A DNA stretch of 64,000 bases from Planctomycetota bacterium. GTDB lineage: Bacteria > Planctomycetota > J058. The notes beneath the pieces were generated by a model. It saw only the letters and a list, made by a program, of their open reading frames with translations. It was not told where the DNA came from and searched no databases. Of this stretch, positions 33,909 through 42,259 are shown one piece after another. The number at the start of each line of letters is the position of its first letter. Position 1 is the stretch's first letter. The translations under genes were made by a program, and so were the position numbers. The DNA lies in contig JAMLIC010000034.1 of NCBI GenBank assembly GCA_023954375.1, positions 31,978 to 95,977 of the forward strand, given 5' to 3'.

Positions 33909-33971
33909 GCTCGCCCCCCACCGAGGCGACGCGCCCGCGACCCCGCGGGCGCGCGCGTTCCGGCTGCCCCC

Positions 33972-34631
33972 GTGTCCAAGCGCCGCCCCCGCACCCGCCA
34001 CCACGTGAACCCCCTCGGCTTCGTGCGCGAGGTGGCGCTCCCCGACTGGCGGCAGGTCTTCGCCCGCCCCGACCAGCCGCTCGAGGTGGACGTCGGCTGC
34101 GACAAGGGCGACTTCCTCCTCGGCCGCGCGGCGCAGGCGCCCGACGTCAACGTGGTCGGCCTCGAGATCCGGGCGCCGATCGTCGACATGGTGCAGGACC
34201 GGATCGCGCGGCAGGGGCTCACCAACGCCGCGGTCGTCCTGTGCAACGCCAACCGCTCGTTCGAGGCGCTGTTCGCCCCCGGGTCGCTCGCCGCCGTCTA
34301 CGTCCACTTCCCCGACCCCTGGTTCAAGGCGCGCCACCACAAGCGGCGCCTGGTCACCCCGGCGTTCGTCGACGCGGTCGCGAGCCGCCTGCGGCCCGGC
34401 GGGCTGTTCGAGGTGATGACCGACTTCGAGCCCTACGCCCGCGAGGTCGCGCCGCTCGTCGAGGGCCACCCCGCCTTCGAGAACCCGCACGGCCCGGGCG
34501 CCCCGGCCCCGCCCGAGCCCGGGCGCGTGCTCACCCACCGCGAGGCCTGGCACGAGTCGCGCGGCGACCCGATCCACCGCTACCGCTGGCGGCGGCGACC
34601 CGCTGCGGCGCCCCCGCCCGGTCTGCTCTAA
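33972..34631 (+). CDS. trmB: tRNA (guanine-N7-)-methyltransferase
   Basis: The protein has 219 residues. VDVGCDKGDFLLGRA is the SAM-binding motif I, and VHFPDPWFKARHHKRRLV is the TrmB signature (about residues 110-127), which places substrate-binding Arg/Lys residues next to the catalytic Asp. VMTDFEPYA matches the conserved C-terminal TD-x-Y motif. It methylates N7 of guanosine 46 in tRNA. GTG 33972 is the first in-frame start after the FmdB-like gene; a good ribosome binding site is not obvious. The Pro-rich C-terminus is a little longer than usual. Confidence 0.92.
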   Translation: MSKRRPRTRHHVNPLGFVREVALPDWRQVFARPDQPLEVDVGCDKGDFLLGRAAQAPDVNVVGLEIRAPIVDMVQDRIARQGLTNAAVVLCNANRSFEALFAPGSLAAVYVHFPDPWFKARHHKRRLVTPAFVDAVASRLRPGGLFEVMTDFEPYAREVAPLVEGHPAFENPHGPGAPAPPEPGRVLTHREAWHESRGDPIHRYRWRRRPAAAPPPGLL

Positions 34632-34639
34632 TCACGGGC

Positions 34640-35257
34640 GTGGACGCGCGCCCCTGGAGACACCACCTGCGGCTCCTCCCCGGCGGCGACGCCGGCGTGG
34701 GCTCGGCGCTGGCGACCTCCGTGACCCTCTACGTGGTGTTCTTCTTCATGGGCCTCACGGCCGCGGGGATCCTGGGCAGCAGCTTCGGGCCGCAGACGGG
34801 CCTGGGCGGCCTCGAGGTCTTCAGCCTGGCCAACGCGCTGCCCTGCTTCGTGATCTCGCTGTGGACCGGCCTGCGCGTGCGCGGGTCGCGGCCGCTCGGC
34901 CTCGACGAGGCGGCCGTGCACCTCGAGCACCGCCGCGTCTACTTCGGCGACGAGGTGCCGCGCGCGCCGCGCGAGACGGTGACGTTCTCGATCCGCCCGC
35001 GGCAGGTGTCGGCCCGGCTGGCCGACGGGCGGCAGGTGACCGCCTTCTTCCGCGTCAACGCCGACCCCGAGGACCTGGTCGGGCTCGCCCGCGAGATGCA
35101 GGGGTGCCCGGGGCTGGCGGTCGAGGACTGGGTGCACGGGCTCCTGAAGCGCCTCGCCGACGAGCTCCTCCCCGACCCCGACGGCGTGCGCGAGGCGCTG
35201 GCGAAGGAGCTCCTCCGCTGCGGGGTGGTCGTGACGCGCTTCGAGGTGTCCGCCTGA
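34640..35257 (+). CDS. Two-helix membrane protein of unknown function
   Basis: About 205 residues from GTG 34640. Two hydrophobic helices near the N-terminus (VTLYVVFFFMGLTAAGILGS and VFSLANALPCFVISLWTG) are followed by a soluble part with beta strands (AVHLEHRRVYFGDEVPR, QVSARLADGRQVTAFFRVN) and helices (DWVHGLLKRLADELL). The strand pattern faintly recalls SPFH/band-7 proteins, but the match is weak. It begins 8 bases after trmB, with TCTAAT preceded by TGC as a possible extended -10 at 34623-34631. Confidence 0.55.
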   Translation: MDARPWRHHLRLLPGGDAGVGSALATSVTLYVVFFFMGLTAAGILGSSFGPQTGLGGLEVFSLANALPCFVISLWTGLRVRGSRPLGLDEAAVHLEHRRVYFGDEVPRAPRETVTFSIRPRQVSARLADGRQVTAFFRVNADPEDLVGLAREMQGCPGLAVEDWVHGLLKRLADELLPDPDGVREALAKELLRCGVVVTRFEVSA

Positions 35258-35271
35258 GCGCCGGGCTGTGG

Positions 35272-36123
35272 GTGCTGGCCTACGGCTCGCTCATGACCGC
35301 GCACGGGCTCGGCGCCGAGGCGGCGCTCGTCCTCGACGCCTGGCCGGCGCGGGTCTCCGGCCGGCGGGCGTTCGCCAAGCCGGCGCTCGGCCGCGGGCTC
35401 CTGGCGATGGACGTCGTCGCGCCGCCGCGCGCCACGCTCGAGGCGCGGCGCGACGACGCGGGCGACGGCTTCGGCGCCATGCTCCTCTGGATCGACGCCG
35501 GGGCGAGCGCCGCGCTCGCCCGGCGCGAGGGCTACTCGCCCGCGTGCTGGGCGCGGCTGCTCGCGGCGGCCGGCCCGCGCGGCCTCCCGGCGCTGCTCCT
35601 CGACCTCGCGCGCGGCACGGGCGACGACCTGCTCGCCTACCGGCGCGCCCTGCGCGCGGTGGCGGGGCCGCTCGACCAGGACGCCTACCACTACGTCCCC
35701 CACCCGGTCGTCACCTGCGCCGAGCCGGCGCTCGCGTTCGTGGCCCCGGACCCCGGCCAGACGGGCGACCCCGGGCGCGACTCGGCCAAGGCGGCCTGCC
35801 CGGCGCTGCGCCCGGCGCTCCTCGACCGCCTCGACGACGAGGGCCCGCGCGCCCTGCCCGGGCGCTTCGACCCGGCCGCGCAGGCCGCCTACGTCGAGCG
35901 CTGCCTGCGCGCGGCGGCCCACGGGCTCGACGTGGGCGACCTGCTCGGCGACGGCCTCCGCCTCGACGCCCGGACCGCGCGCCTGCCGGCGGCCGAGCGC
36001 CTCGAGGAGGAGCGCGGCGCCTTGCGCGCGCTCGTCGCGCCGCTGCGCGACCCGCGGGCCTACGCCCGGCGCTTCCCGCGCGCCGGCCTGGCGGCGACGC
36101 TGACGGCCCCCCGGTGGTGGTGA
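35272..36123 (+). CDS. Gamma-glutamylcyclotransferase-like protein
   Basis: About 283 residues. The opening LWVLAYGSLM carries the YGSL motif of the GGCT/BtrG fold, which forms the substrate loop in gamma-glutamylcyclotransferases. Further glycine/proline features of that fold are less clear, and the protein is longer than the ~150-residue minimum, with an extra helical C-terminus (AQAAYVERCLRAAAHGLDVG). The reaction would release 5-oxoproline from gamma-glutamyl compounds; the substrate is uncertain. The start is unclear: GTG 35272 is the first standard codon, while CTG 35254 has a GAGG nearby and would overlap the previous gene's end by 4 bases. Confidence 0.6.
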   Translation: MLAYGSLMTAHGLGAEAALVLDAWPARVSGRRAFAKPALGRGLLAMDVVAPPRATLEARRDDAGDGFGAMLLWIDAGASAALARREGYSPACWARLLAAAGPRGLPALLLDLARGTGDDLLAYRRALRAVAGPLDQDAYHYVPHPVVTCAEPALAFVAPDPGQTGDPGRDSAKAACPALRPALLDRLDDEGPRALPGRFDPAAQAAYVERCLRAAAHGLDVGDLLGDGLRLDARTARLPAAERLEEERGALRALVAPLRDPRAYARRFPRAGLAATLTAPRWW

Positions 36124-36155
36124 ACGCCGCCCCGCGCCTGTTACCCTCCACGCCC

Positions 36156-38078
36156 ATGCGACGGACGGTGCTCGCGCTCACGCTGGCCGGGGGCGCCCTG
36201 GCCCTGGGCCTCCTGGCGCCCGGCTGCGGCGGCAGCTCGAGCCGCGGCGTCCCGCCCCCCAGCCTCGCCGGGGTGGTCTACGACTACGCCGACGAGCCCG
36301 CCCGCGGGGTGCCGGTGCAGGTGCTGGGCGGCGGCGCCGCGGGGGTCACCCGGATCGACGGGGTGTTCACGATCGGGCCGGTCGCGGGCGGCGTGCTGCG
36401 CGTCGGCGACTCGTCGACCACGCCGACGCTCCTCGTCCCCTTCACGCAGGACGGCGCCGCCTCGTTCCTCGACCGGCCGGTGTTCCTGCCGGCGCTGGAG
36501 AGCGGGGTCGGCGCCAACCTCCCCTCGGTCGTGGGCGTGACGACGACGATCGACGGCCCGACCATGCCAGGCGTGAGCCTCGTCCTCCAGGCCGGGACCG
36601 GCGTGAGCCTGCCCGCGGGCGCCTCGACCGAGGTGCGCGTGCTCGGCGTGAGCCCGTCGCGGCTCCCCGCCCCGCTCCCCGGCGACCGCGCGGCGCGCGC
36701 CGCCTACCTCGTCGAGCCGCACGGCGCGACCTTCACGCCGGCCGCCACGCTGCGCCTCCCGCGCCTCGACGCGGCGACGGCCGGCCCGTTCGACGCCTAC
36801 CGCGTGGCCCCCGACACCGGCGCGTGGGAGCTCGTCGCCCAGAACCTCACCCCCGTGAACGACGAGTTCGAGGTGCCCGTGACCGCGGGCACCCTCCTCG
36901 CCGTCGTGCCGTCGACGGCGCCCGCGCTCGTCGACATCACCGGCCGGATCGTCGCCGGGACGCAGCCGGTGGCCGGGTTCCGCGCGTCGTGCTGGAACGT
37001 CGTCTCCGCGCCGACCGACGCCGACGGCCGGTTCGTGCTCACCGGGGTGCCGACCAGCTACGGGACCTTCTACCTGCGCGCCTACCCGGCCCGGCCGGGC
37101 GCGGAGTTCGCGCCCGCGCTGACCGGCACGACGACGGCCTCGGCCACGCCGGGCGACCTCTCGGTCTCGGCCCGCGCCCCCGACCGGCAGCGCCCGTTCG
37201 TCCGGCAGACGAGCCCGACCGACGGCCAGCAGAACGTGAGCGTCGGCGTGCAGGTCGTCGTCACCTTCAGCGAGCCGATCGACCGCGCCCTCCCCGAGCC
37301 CTTCCGCCTCGTCGGCCGCACGGGGAAGGTCGACGGGCGGCTCAACTACGACAACCCGTTCACGGTCCGGTTCATCCCGGCCCAGCCGCTCGAGGTGTCG
37401 CAGCGCTACACGATCCTCGTCCACGACGGGGTCACCGACCTCTCGGGCAACCGCCTCGACGACTCGCGCCTGGCCTTCGACTTCAACACGCAGGGGGGCA
37501 CCCCGCCGGCGCCGCCGACCGACACGATCGCCTTCGGCCTCGCGCCGCTGCAAGCCGGGCGCGGCGACGTGGTGACGATCCTCGGCCGCAACTTCACCGG
37601 CGGCTCGGTCGTGACCTTCGGGTCCACGGCCGCGCTCGTGCAGGCGGAGACGAGCACGGAGGTGCGGGCGGTCGCGCCCGACTTCCAGCCGGCCGGCGAC
37701 GTGACCGTGACCCTCTCCGCCGGCGGCGTCGCCGTCGGCGCCCTGCGGCCGCTCGTCGTCGACCTGCGCGCGCAGGTGCTGGCGCTGCTCGAGGGGCCGG
37801 CCCCGGGGACCCCGCTGGTGGTCGTCGACCGCGCCGCGCCCCCCGCGCAGGTCCTCGTCAGGGGCGCGAACGTCGGCGGCGCGCAGGTGACCGTCGACGG
37901 CCTGCCGGTCGCCGCCAGCGACTCGACCGAGGTCGTCGGCGGCGCCACCGTGGCCACCGGGCGCGCGATCGCGCTGCCGACGCCGGCGCCCGCCACCCTC
38001 CTCACCGGGCCGGTCGTCGTGCGCGGGCAGAACGGCCGCCCCGGGCTCACCTACCGCTTCCTGCAGGTGCGCGAGTGA
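36156..38078 (+). CDS. Secreted/lipoprotein with regulatory-like, Ig-like and IPT/TIG domains
   Basis: The protein has 640 residues. A hydrophobic signal ends in LLAPGC, a possible lipobox. Then come beta-sandwich domains: a carboxypeptidase-regulatory-like one (GVVYDYADEPARGVPVQVLG, about residues 40-90), a second similar unit (ITGRIVAGTQPVAGFRASCW), an SbsA-type Ig-like domain (TSPTDGQQNVSVGVQVVVTF, then FDFNTQ) and an IPT/TIG domain (GDVVTILGRNFTGGSVVTFG). These are adhesive or structural modules at the cell surface. TGT-TACCCT at 36139-36147 looks like an extended -10 box 9 bases before the ATG. The stop overlaps the next gene by 4 bases. Confidence 0.75.
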   Translation: MRRTVLALTLAGGALALGLLAPGCGGSSSRGVPPPSLAGVVYDYADEPARGVPVQVLGGGAAGVTRIDGVFTIGPVAGGVLRVGDSSTTPTLLVPFTQDGAASFLDRPVFLPALESGVGANLPSVVGVTTTIDGPTMPGVSLVLQAGTGVSLPAGASTEVRVLGVSPSRLPAPLPGDRAARAAYLVEPHGATFTPAATLRLPRLDAATAGPFDAYRVAPDTGAWELVAQNLTPVNDEFEVPVTAGTLLAVVPSTAPALVDITGRIVAGTQPVAGFRASCWNVVSAPTDADGRFVLTGVPTSYGTFYLRAYPARPGAEFAPALTGTTTASATPGDLSVSARAPDRQRPFVRQTSPTDGQQNVSVGVQVVVTFSEPIDRALPEPFRLVGRTGKVDGRLNYDNPFTVRFIPAQPLEVSQRYTILVHDGVTDLSGNRLDDSRLAFDFNTQGGTPPAPPTDTIAFGLAPLQAGRGDVVTILGRNFTGGSVVTFGSTAALVQAETSTEVRAVAPDFQPAGDVTVTLSAGGVAVGALRPLVVDLRAQVLALLEGPAPGTPLVVVDRAAPPAQVLVRGANVGGAQVTVDGLPVAASDSTEVVGGATVATGRAIALPTPAPATLLTGPVVVRGQNGRPGLTYRFLQVRE

Positions 38079-38398
38079 TCCGAGCCCTGGCCCTCGCCCT
38101 CCTCGTCGGCCTCTCGGGCTGCGCCGCCGAGCGCGTGATCGTCCCGGACGCCCCTCCCGCCGCCCGGCGCGAGCACCCCACGCCGAGCCCCGGCGGCCAC
38201 GCCGTGTGGCTGACCGGCCACTGGGCCTGGGACGCCGAGAAGCGGCTGTACTACTGGGAGGCCGGCCGCTGGGAGCGCGACCGCCCCGGGCAGCTCTGGA
38301 TCCCGGGCTACTGGGAGCGCGTCGAGGAGGACGGGCAGGTCAAGGGCTGGGCGTGGGTCGAGCCGCGGTGGGAGCGGTCGACGACGGCCGGGCGGTAG
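38075..38398 (+). CDS. Small YXWGXW-like lipoprotein
   Basis: The protein has 107 residues starting at GTG 38075, which overlaps the preceding stop as GTGA. A signal with lipobox LSGC (VIRALALALLVGLSGC) is followed by a short linker and Trp/Tyr-rich repeats: HWAWDAEKRLYYWEAGRWER, LWIPGYWERVEED and WAWVEPRWER. This is the pattern of YXWGXW-repeat envelope lipoproteins. It is coupled to the Ig-like/TIG protein and may anchor to the same surface structure. Function otherwise unknown. Confidence 0.7.
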   Translation: MIRALALALLVGLSGCAAERVIVPDAPPAARREHPTPSPGGHAVWLTGHWAWDAEKRLYYWEAGRWERDRPGQLWIPGYWERVEEDGQVKGWAWVEPRWERSTTAGR

Positions 38399-38417
38399 AG
38401 GGACGTCGGCCGCGCCC

Positions 38418-38729
38418 CTACGTCCCGCACGCGCACGGCGTCTTCCGGCAGCGCGGGCAGCCGTGGTCGTACTTCGAGGCGGCCTTCGCCATGTCGACCC
38501 CGGCGATCGACGCCAGCGACACGAGCCAGGCCAGGCAGTCGCCGAACTCCTCCTCCTGGTTCTTCTTCTCGCCGCGGCGGAGCGCGCGCGACAGCTCGCC
38601 CACCTCCTCGACGAACCAGGCGAAGGTGCCCATGGCCCCGCGGGCCGAGTCCTTCTGCAGGTAGATCGCCTCGATCCGGCGCTGGAACTCGCGGACGCCC
38701 AGCTCGGGCGGCGGCTCGGGCTCGCTCAC
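38418..38729 (-). CDS. MazG-like nucleotide pyrophosphohydrolase with a C-terminal Cys motif
   Basis: The protein has 103 residues from GTG 38729. The MazG core is present: WFVEEVGELSRALRRG (the EExxE metal site) and EFGDCLAWLVSLASIAGVD (the D of ExxxD). Such enzymes hydrolyse (d)NTPs to monophosphate and pyrophosphate with Mg. After the core comes CPRCRKTPCACGT, a cysteine cluster that could bind zinc, unusual for E. coli-type MazG. The start overlaps the anti-sigma stop as GTGA, making it the third gene of the sigma-factor operon. Confidence 0.78.
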   Translation of the reverse strand: MSEPEPPPELGVREFQRRIEAIYLQKDSARGAMGTFAWFVEEVGELSRALRRGEKKNQEEEFGDCLAWLVSLASIAGVDMAKAASKYDHGCPRCRKTPCACGT

Positions 38730-39964
38730 GGGCCGCCCTCGCCGCGCAGGACGACGCGCACGGTGCGCGGCTGGCTGGCGCGCTCGACGCGCTCGACGCG
38801 GCGGCGGTCGATCTTCTGGCGCAGGCCGCCGGCGTCGATCACGACCTCGCGCGGCGTCTCGGTCACGACGCGGCCGGCGAGCACGACGCCGCTGCGCAGG
38901 ACGACGCGGTCCTGCTCGAGCGTGAGCGCCTCGACGCTGCGCAGCGCCTCCGGGGTGCCCGTGACCTCGGCCAGGGCGTCGAGGTCGCGGTAGAGGTCGT
39001 CGACGAGCTGCGCCGGCACGCGCACCCCGAGCTCGCGGCGGGCGTCGCCGCGGCGGGTCCCCAGGAGCTCGGCCCGGGCGAGGGCGGTCCGCACGGCGGC
39101 GTCGAGGGCCGGGTCGAGCCCCTGCGGGGCGCGCAGCTCGAGCGTGGCGTCGAACGTCCCCGCGAGCGGCGGCTCCTCGGCCTCGGCCGCCGGCCCCCCG
39201 GCGAGGGCGGCCGCCTCGCGGGTGGCCGCGCCGCCCCAGGAGGCGGTCGCCGGGGCGGGCGGCGGGAGCGCCGCCCCGCCCGCGCCCGTCGGCGCCGTGA
39301 GCTGGAGCGACAGCGCCGCCGCGCCCACGAGGCTCGCGGCGCGGAGGACCCAGCCCACCTGGCGCACGCGCCGGGCGCGCTCGGCCGCGAGCCGCCGGCT
39401 CCGGTCCTCGGCCGCGAGCGCCTCGGCCTCGAGGCGCGCCATGACCTGGCGCGCGAACAGCTCGGGCGGGCGCAGGCGCGGCAGCGTGCGCAGGCGCGTG
39501 CGCTGCCGGTCGAGCGCCCACATCTCCGCGTCGCAGGGGACGCACGCCGCGAGGTGCGCCTCGACGCGGTCGCGCGCCTCGCCCGTGAGCTCGCCGTCGA
39601 TCAGGGCGGAGAGCTCCTCGCCGACGGCGGCGCACTCGGCGGGCCCCGGCGACAGGGGAGGGGCGGCCGGGGGGGCCGGCTCCTCGACCAGGAGCACGAC
39701 CTCGCCCGGGGGCGCGTCGTCTCCCGCGCCCTCGCCGCCGGCCTCGAGCACACGGGCCATCACCGCCGCCCCGAAGTGGGCCGGGACGGGCCGGCGCGGC
39801 AGGCCGCGCACCTGCGCGACCACCTGGGCCAGCGCCTCGCGCTCCGCCCGGCAGCCGGCGCACTCGACGAGGTGCTCCTCCAGCGCCCACACCTCGTCGG
39901 CGGCGAGCGCGCCGTCGAGCAGCGCGGAGAGGTCCTCGAGGCGCTCGGGGCAGGGCGCGGTCAT
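38726..39964 (-). CDS. Anti-sigma factor with two zinc-binding ZAS domains
   Basis: The protein has 412 residues. It contains two separate HxxxCxxC zinc-type motifs: HLVECAGC (about residues 29-36) and HLAACVPC (about 133-140), each in a mycothiol/ZAS-like helical domain (LLDGALAADEVWALEEH and LIDGELTGEARDRVEAH). One membrane helix lies near residue 215 (VLRAASLVGAAALSLQLTAP). The C-terminal part is probably extracytoplasmic and ends in basic residues. One ZAS domain normally binds the ECF sigma; a second is unusual. ATG overlaps the sigma stop as ATGA. Confidence 0.85.
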   Translation of the reverse strand: MTAPCPERLEDLSALLDGALAADEVWALEEHLVECAGCRAEREALAQVVAQVRGLPRRPVPAHFGAAVMARVLEAGGEGAGDDAPPGEVVLLVEEPAPPAAPPLSPGPAECAAVGEELSALIDGELTGEARDRVEAHLAACVPCDAEMWALDRQRTRLRTLPRLRPPELFARQVMARLEAEALAAEDRSRRLAAERARRVRQVGWVLRAASLVGAAALSLQLTAPTGAGGAALPPPAPATASWGGAATREAAALAGGPAAEAEEPPLAGTFDATLELRAPQGLDPALDAAVRTALARAELLGTRRGDARRELGVRVPAQLVDDLYRDLDALAEVTGTPEALRSVEALTLEQDRVVLRSGVVLAGRVVTETPREVVIDAGGLRQKIDRRRVERVERASQPRTVRVVLRGEGGP

Positions 39965-40560
39965 GCAGGCGACCCGCCGCTCACGGCCGCGCTGCGGGCC
40001 AGCCGCTCCTTGAGGGCCAGCCGCGCGCGGTGGATCTTCGACTTCACCGAGCCGAGGGGCAGGTCGAGCACCGCCGCGATCTCCTGGTAGCTCCGGCCGT
40101 CGATGTCGCGCAGGAGGAGCACCTGCGCCTGCTCGTCCTCGAGCGACGCGATCGCCCGGTGGACCACCGCCTGGTCGTCGTGGCGGGCGGCCTCGGCGCC
40201 CGGCTCGAACGTCGTGTCGGGCGGGTCGGCGTGGCGCTCGCCGTCCTTGTCCTCGCGCCCGATCGACAGCGGGCGCGGGTGGCGGTCGCGCCGGCGGCGG
40301 GCGGAGATCGTCTCGTTCATGGTGATCCTGAACAGCCAGGTGAAGAACTGCGAGTCGCCCTGGAACCGCGCCAGGCCGCGGTAGGCCTTGAGGAAGACCT
40401 CCTGGGCCACGTCGAGCGCGGCGTCCTGGTCGCCGAGCCCGCGGTGGACCAGGTTCAGGACCCGCTCCTGATAGCGGGTGACGAGCGCGGAGAAGGCATC
40501 CCGGCTCCCCTCCTGGCAGCGGGCGACGAGCGCCCGGTCGTCGAGGGCGTCCAGCTCCAC
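39961..40560 (-). CDS. ECF-family RNA polymerase sigma factor
   Basis: The protein has 199 residues. Sigma region 2 is clear (DAFSALVTRYQERVLNLVHR, DVAQEVFLKAYRGLARF, FFTWLFRITMNETIS), then a charged linker, and sigma region 4 ends with SYQEIAAVLDLPLGSVKSKI, the helix-turn-helix. It would be held by the membrane anti-sigma factor encoded immediately downstream (ATGA overlap). GTG 40560 has AAGGGG 6 bases upstream, and an ECF-type promoter (GGAACC-N16-GTC) lies just before, suggesting it activates its own operon. Confidence 0.92.
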   Translation of the reverse strand: MELDALDDRALVARCQEGSRDAFSALVTRYQERVLNLVHRGLGDQDAALDVAQEVFLKAYRGLARFQGDSQFFTWLFRITMNETISARRRRDRHPRPLSIGREDKDGERHADPPDTTFEPGAEAARHDDQAVVHRAIASLEDEQAQVLLLRDIDGRSYQEIAAVLDLPLGSVKSKIHRARLALKERLARSAAVSGGSPA

Positions 40561-40580
40561 GTAGGCCCCTTCCCCGGTTG

Positions 40581-40605
40581 GACGCGCGCGGCGCGGGCAG
40601 GTTCC
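40581..40605 (-). promoter_or_regulatory. ECF-type promoter of the sigma/anti-sigma/MazG operon
   Basis: On the minus strand GGAACC (40605-40600) is followed by 16 bases and GTC (40583-40581), the classic -35/-10 of ECF-dependent promoters, about 20 bases before the sigma start codon. Its position implies autoregulation by inference. Confidence 0.6.
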
Positions 40606-40656
40606 CGCGGCGCGGCCCCATCCCCTTGTTTCAGCCGGCGAGCTCGCCGTAAGTCT

Positions 40657-41394
40657 TCACCCGGCCGGCTTCTCGCCGTCGGCCTGCTCGAGCGGCAGCA
40701 CGACGTCGGACAGGTCGGCCGCCACCTCCTGCAGCCGCTCGGCGAGCGCCGGCGGCGCCTCCCGCGCGGCCTCGTCGAGGCGCAGCACCGCCTCGGAGAC
40801 CACCAGGTCCTTGGCCTTGAGCGCCTGGTTGAGCAGGTTCACCTGCTCGGCCAGCTCCTTGAGGAAGTCCTTCGTCCGCAGCTGCACGTAGTGGTCGTAG
40901 TCGCGCGCCTGCACCTGGCGCAGGGCGTTGCGCAGGCGGTAGGCCGGGCCGGCGACGCGGTGGCTGTGGATGATCGCGTAGACCGCGGCGCCGATGAGCA
41001 GGAGCATGATGAACACGAAGTTCACCAGGCCCAGGAGCAGCATCTCGGGCGAGGCGTCGACGCCGAGGCCGTAGGTCTGGATCTTCAGGGCGCGCTGGTA
41101 GACCTGCGCGAACACGTAATTGAGCGCCAGGAAGCCGACGCCGAGCAGGACGAGCGTCGACAGGTAGACGCCCACGTAGCTGAGCTGCAGCGGCAGGTCG
41201 ATCATGTAGCGCCGCCGCTTGTAGGCGCGCGGGCCGGCGCTCGGGCGGGGGCCGTCGGGGATCGCGTCGAGGTGGTCGCGGCGCGCCTTCACCTCGGCCA
41301 CGACCTCCTGGAACGAGGTCGCCACCTCCGCCGGCGAGAGCTCCTCGACGACGCCGTCGTCGGCCGGGGCGCCGGCCTGCTGCTCCTCCGCCAT
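40657..41394 (-). CDS. Two-helix HAMP-domain membrane protein
   Basis: The protein has 245 residues from ATG 41394. Two membrane helices (LSYVGVYLSTLVLLGVGFLA and LVNFVFIMLLLIGAAVYAII) bracket a periplasmic loop of about 35 residues. The segment RVAGPAYRLRNALRQVQARD directly after the second helix is a HAMP-type motif, followed by a coiled-coil helix (LKELAEQVNLLNQALKAKD) but no kinase or chemotaxis output domain. It may be a signal-relay or adaptor protein. It follows the metallophosphoesterase gene by 8 bases on the same strand, so the two likely form an operon. Confidence 0.7.
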   Translation of the reverse strand: MAEEQQAGAPADDGVVEELSPAEVATSFQEVVAEVKARRDHLDAIPDGPRPSAGPRAYKRRRYMIDLPLQLSYVGVYLSTLVLLGVGFLALNYVFAQVYQRALKIQTYGLGVDASPEMLLLGLVNFVFIMLLLIGAAVYAIIHSHRVAGPAYRLRNALRQVQARDYDHYVQLRTKDFLKELAEQVNLLNQALKAKDLVVSEAVLRLDEAAREAPPALAERLQEVAADLSDVVLPLEQADGEKPAG

Positions 41395-41402
41395 GTCCCC
41401 CC

Positions 41403-42149
41403 CTACTTCCCCCGCGCCAGGCGGGTGGCGAGGCTCGCGTCGAGCCCCATGTCGCGGATCCGCGTGCCGGTCTGCTGGTGGTCGTAGTCGAGCCGCACCC
41501 AGGTGAACCGCCAGCGCTTCGTGTCCATGACCCCGAACGACGTCTTGGCCACGCCGTCGCGCGGCTGGCCGACGCTGCCGGGGTTGATCAGGTAGGTCGA
41601 GTTCGGGTCGAGCGGCAGCGTCTTCGTCTCGCCGAAGCTCGACTCGATCCGCCCGCGCGAGATGCACATGGGCAGGTGGCTGTGCCCGAAGAAGCAGATG
41701 CGGATCCCCGGGTAGTAGTCCGCCATGTGCTGGAGGCTGCCCTTCACCGCGTCCTTCTTGAAGATGTACTCGTCGGGGTCGCGGGGCGAGCCGTGCGCGA
41801 GGAGGAAGGTGCCTTCGTAGAGGTGGTAGTCGGGGAGCGTGCGCAGCCAGTCGAGGTACTGCGCCGGGAGCTGCTCGCGGGTCCAGGTGATGACCTCGAG
41901 CTTCTCCTCCTTGACCCCGCGCGCCTCCTCGCCGAGCACGTAGCGCTCGTGGTTGCCCTTGAGCGAGAAGCGCACCCGGTTGTGCGTGAGGTAGGTGACC
42001 TCGACCGGGTTGGCGTTGTAGCCGATGATGTCGCCGAGGCAGATGATGTGGTCGATCCCGTGCTGGGCGAGCCAGTTGACGGTGACCTTCAGCGCCTCGA
42101 AGTTCGCGTGCAGGTCGGAGATGACGGCGATCTTCTCGGGGAGGCCCAC
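41403..42149 (-). CDS. Calcineurin-like metallophosphoesterase
   Basis: The protein has 248 residues. Motifs of the calcineurin-like fold appear in order: ISDLHANFEAL (DxH), LGDIIGYN (GD), LKGNHERY (GNHE), LLAHGSP and FFGHSHLP (the last two His motifs). This layout fits the MJ0936/YfcE-type phosphodiesterases that hydrolyse phosphodiester or phosphomonoester bonds with two metals; the natural substrate is unknown. GTG 42149 is the start. A TTGTTG-N17-TACAGT promoter lies about 45 bases upstream. The HAMP membrane protein gene follows. Confidence 0.85.
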   Translation of the reverse strand: MGLPEKIAVISDLHANFEALKVTVNWLAQHGIDHIICLGDIIGYNANPVEVTYLTHNRVRFSLKGNHERYVLGEEARGVKEEKLEVITWTREQLPAQYLDWLRTLPDYHLYEGTFLLAHGSPRDPDEYIFKKDAVKGSLQHMADYYPGIRICFFGHSHLPMCISRGRIESSFGETKTLPLDPNSTYLINPGSVGQPRDGVAKTSFGVMDTKRWRFTWVRLDYDHQQTGTRIRDMGLDASLATRLARGK

Positions 42150-42192
42150 GTCAAGTCCCCGCGGCCCAAGCGCTCCCGGGCGTCATGCGCGG

Positions 42193-42221
42193 ACTGTACC
42201 AGAGCGGCACGGGCGCAACAA
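42193..42221 (-). promoter_or_regulatory. Sigma70-type promoter of the metallophosphoesterase operon
   Basis: On the minus strand TTGTTG (42221-42216), 17 bases, then TACAGT (42198-42193), with TGG just before the -10 (extended -10). It lies about 45 bases before the GTG start at 42149. Confidence 0.55.
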
Positions 42222-42242
42222 CGCCGCCAGGAGCGGGGACCA

Positions 42243-42248
42243 GTACAA
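42243..42248 (+). promoter_or_regulatory. Likely -10 box before the double-kinase gene
   Basis: TACAAT matches the -10 consensus well (TATAAT, 5 of 6); no -35 is evident. It lies 11 bases before the GTG at 42260, arguing for that start and a nearly leaderless transcript. Confidence 0.45.
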
Positions 42249-42259
42249 TCCCCGGCCTC

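Noticed and set aside
33931..33952. Hairpin after the FmdB-like gene as a firm terminator
   Set aside because: A perfect 9-bp stem exists but there is no U-run, and such hairpins are common by chance at this GC; only mentioned in the gene entry.
42185..42259. ATG 42185 as the start of the double kinase
   Set aside because: No ribosome binding site, and it lies upstream of the TACAAT box; GTG 42260 fits better.
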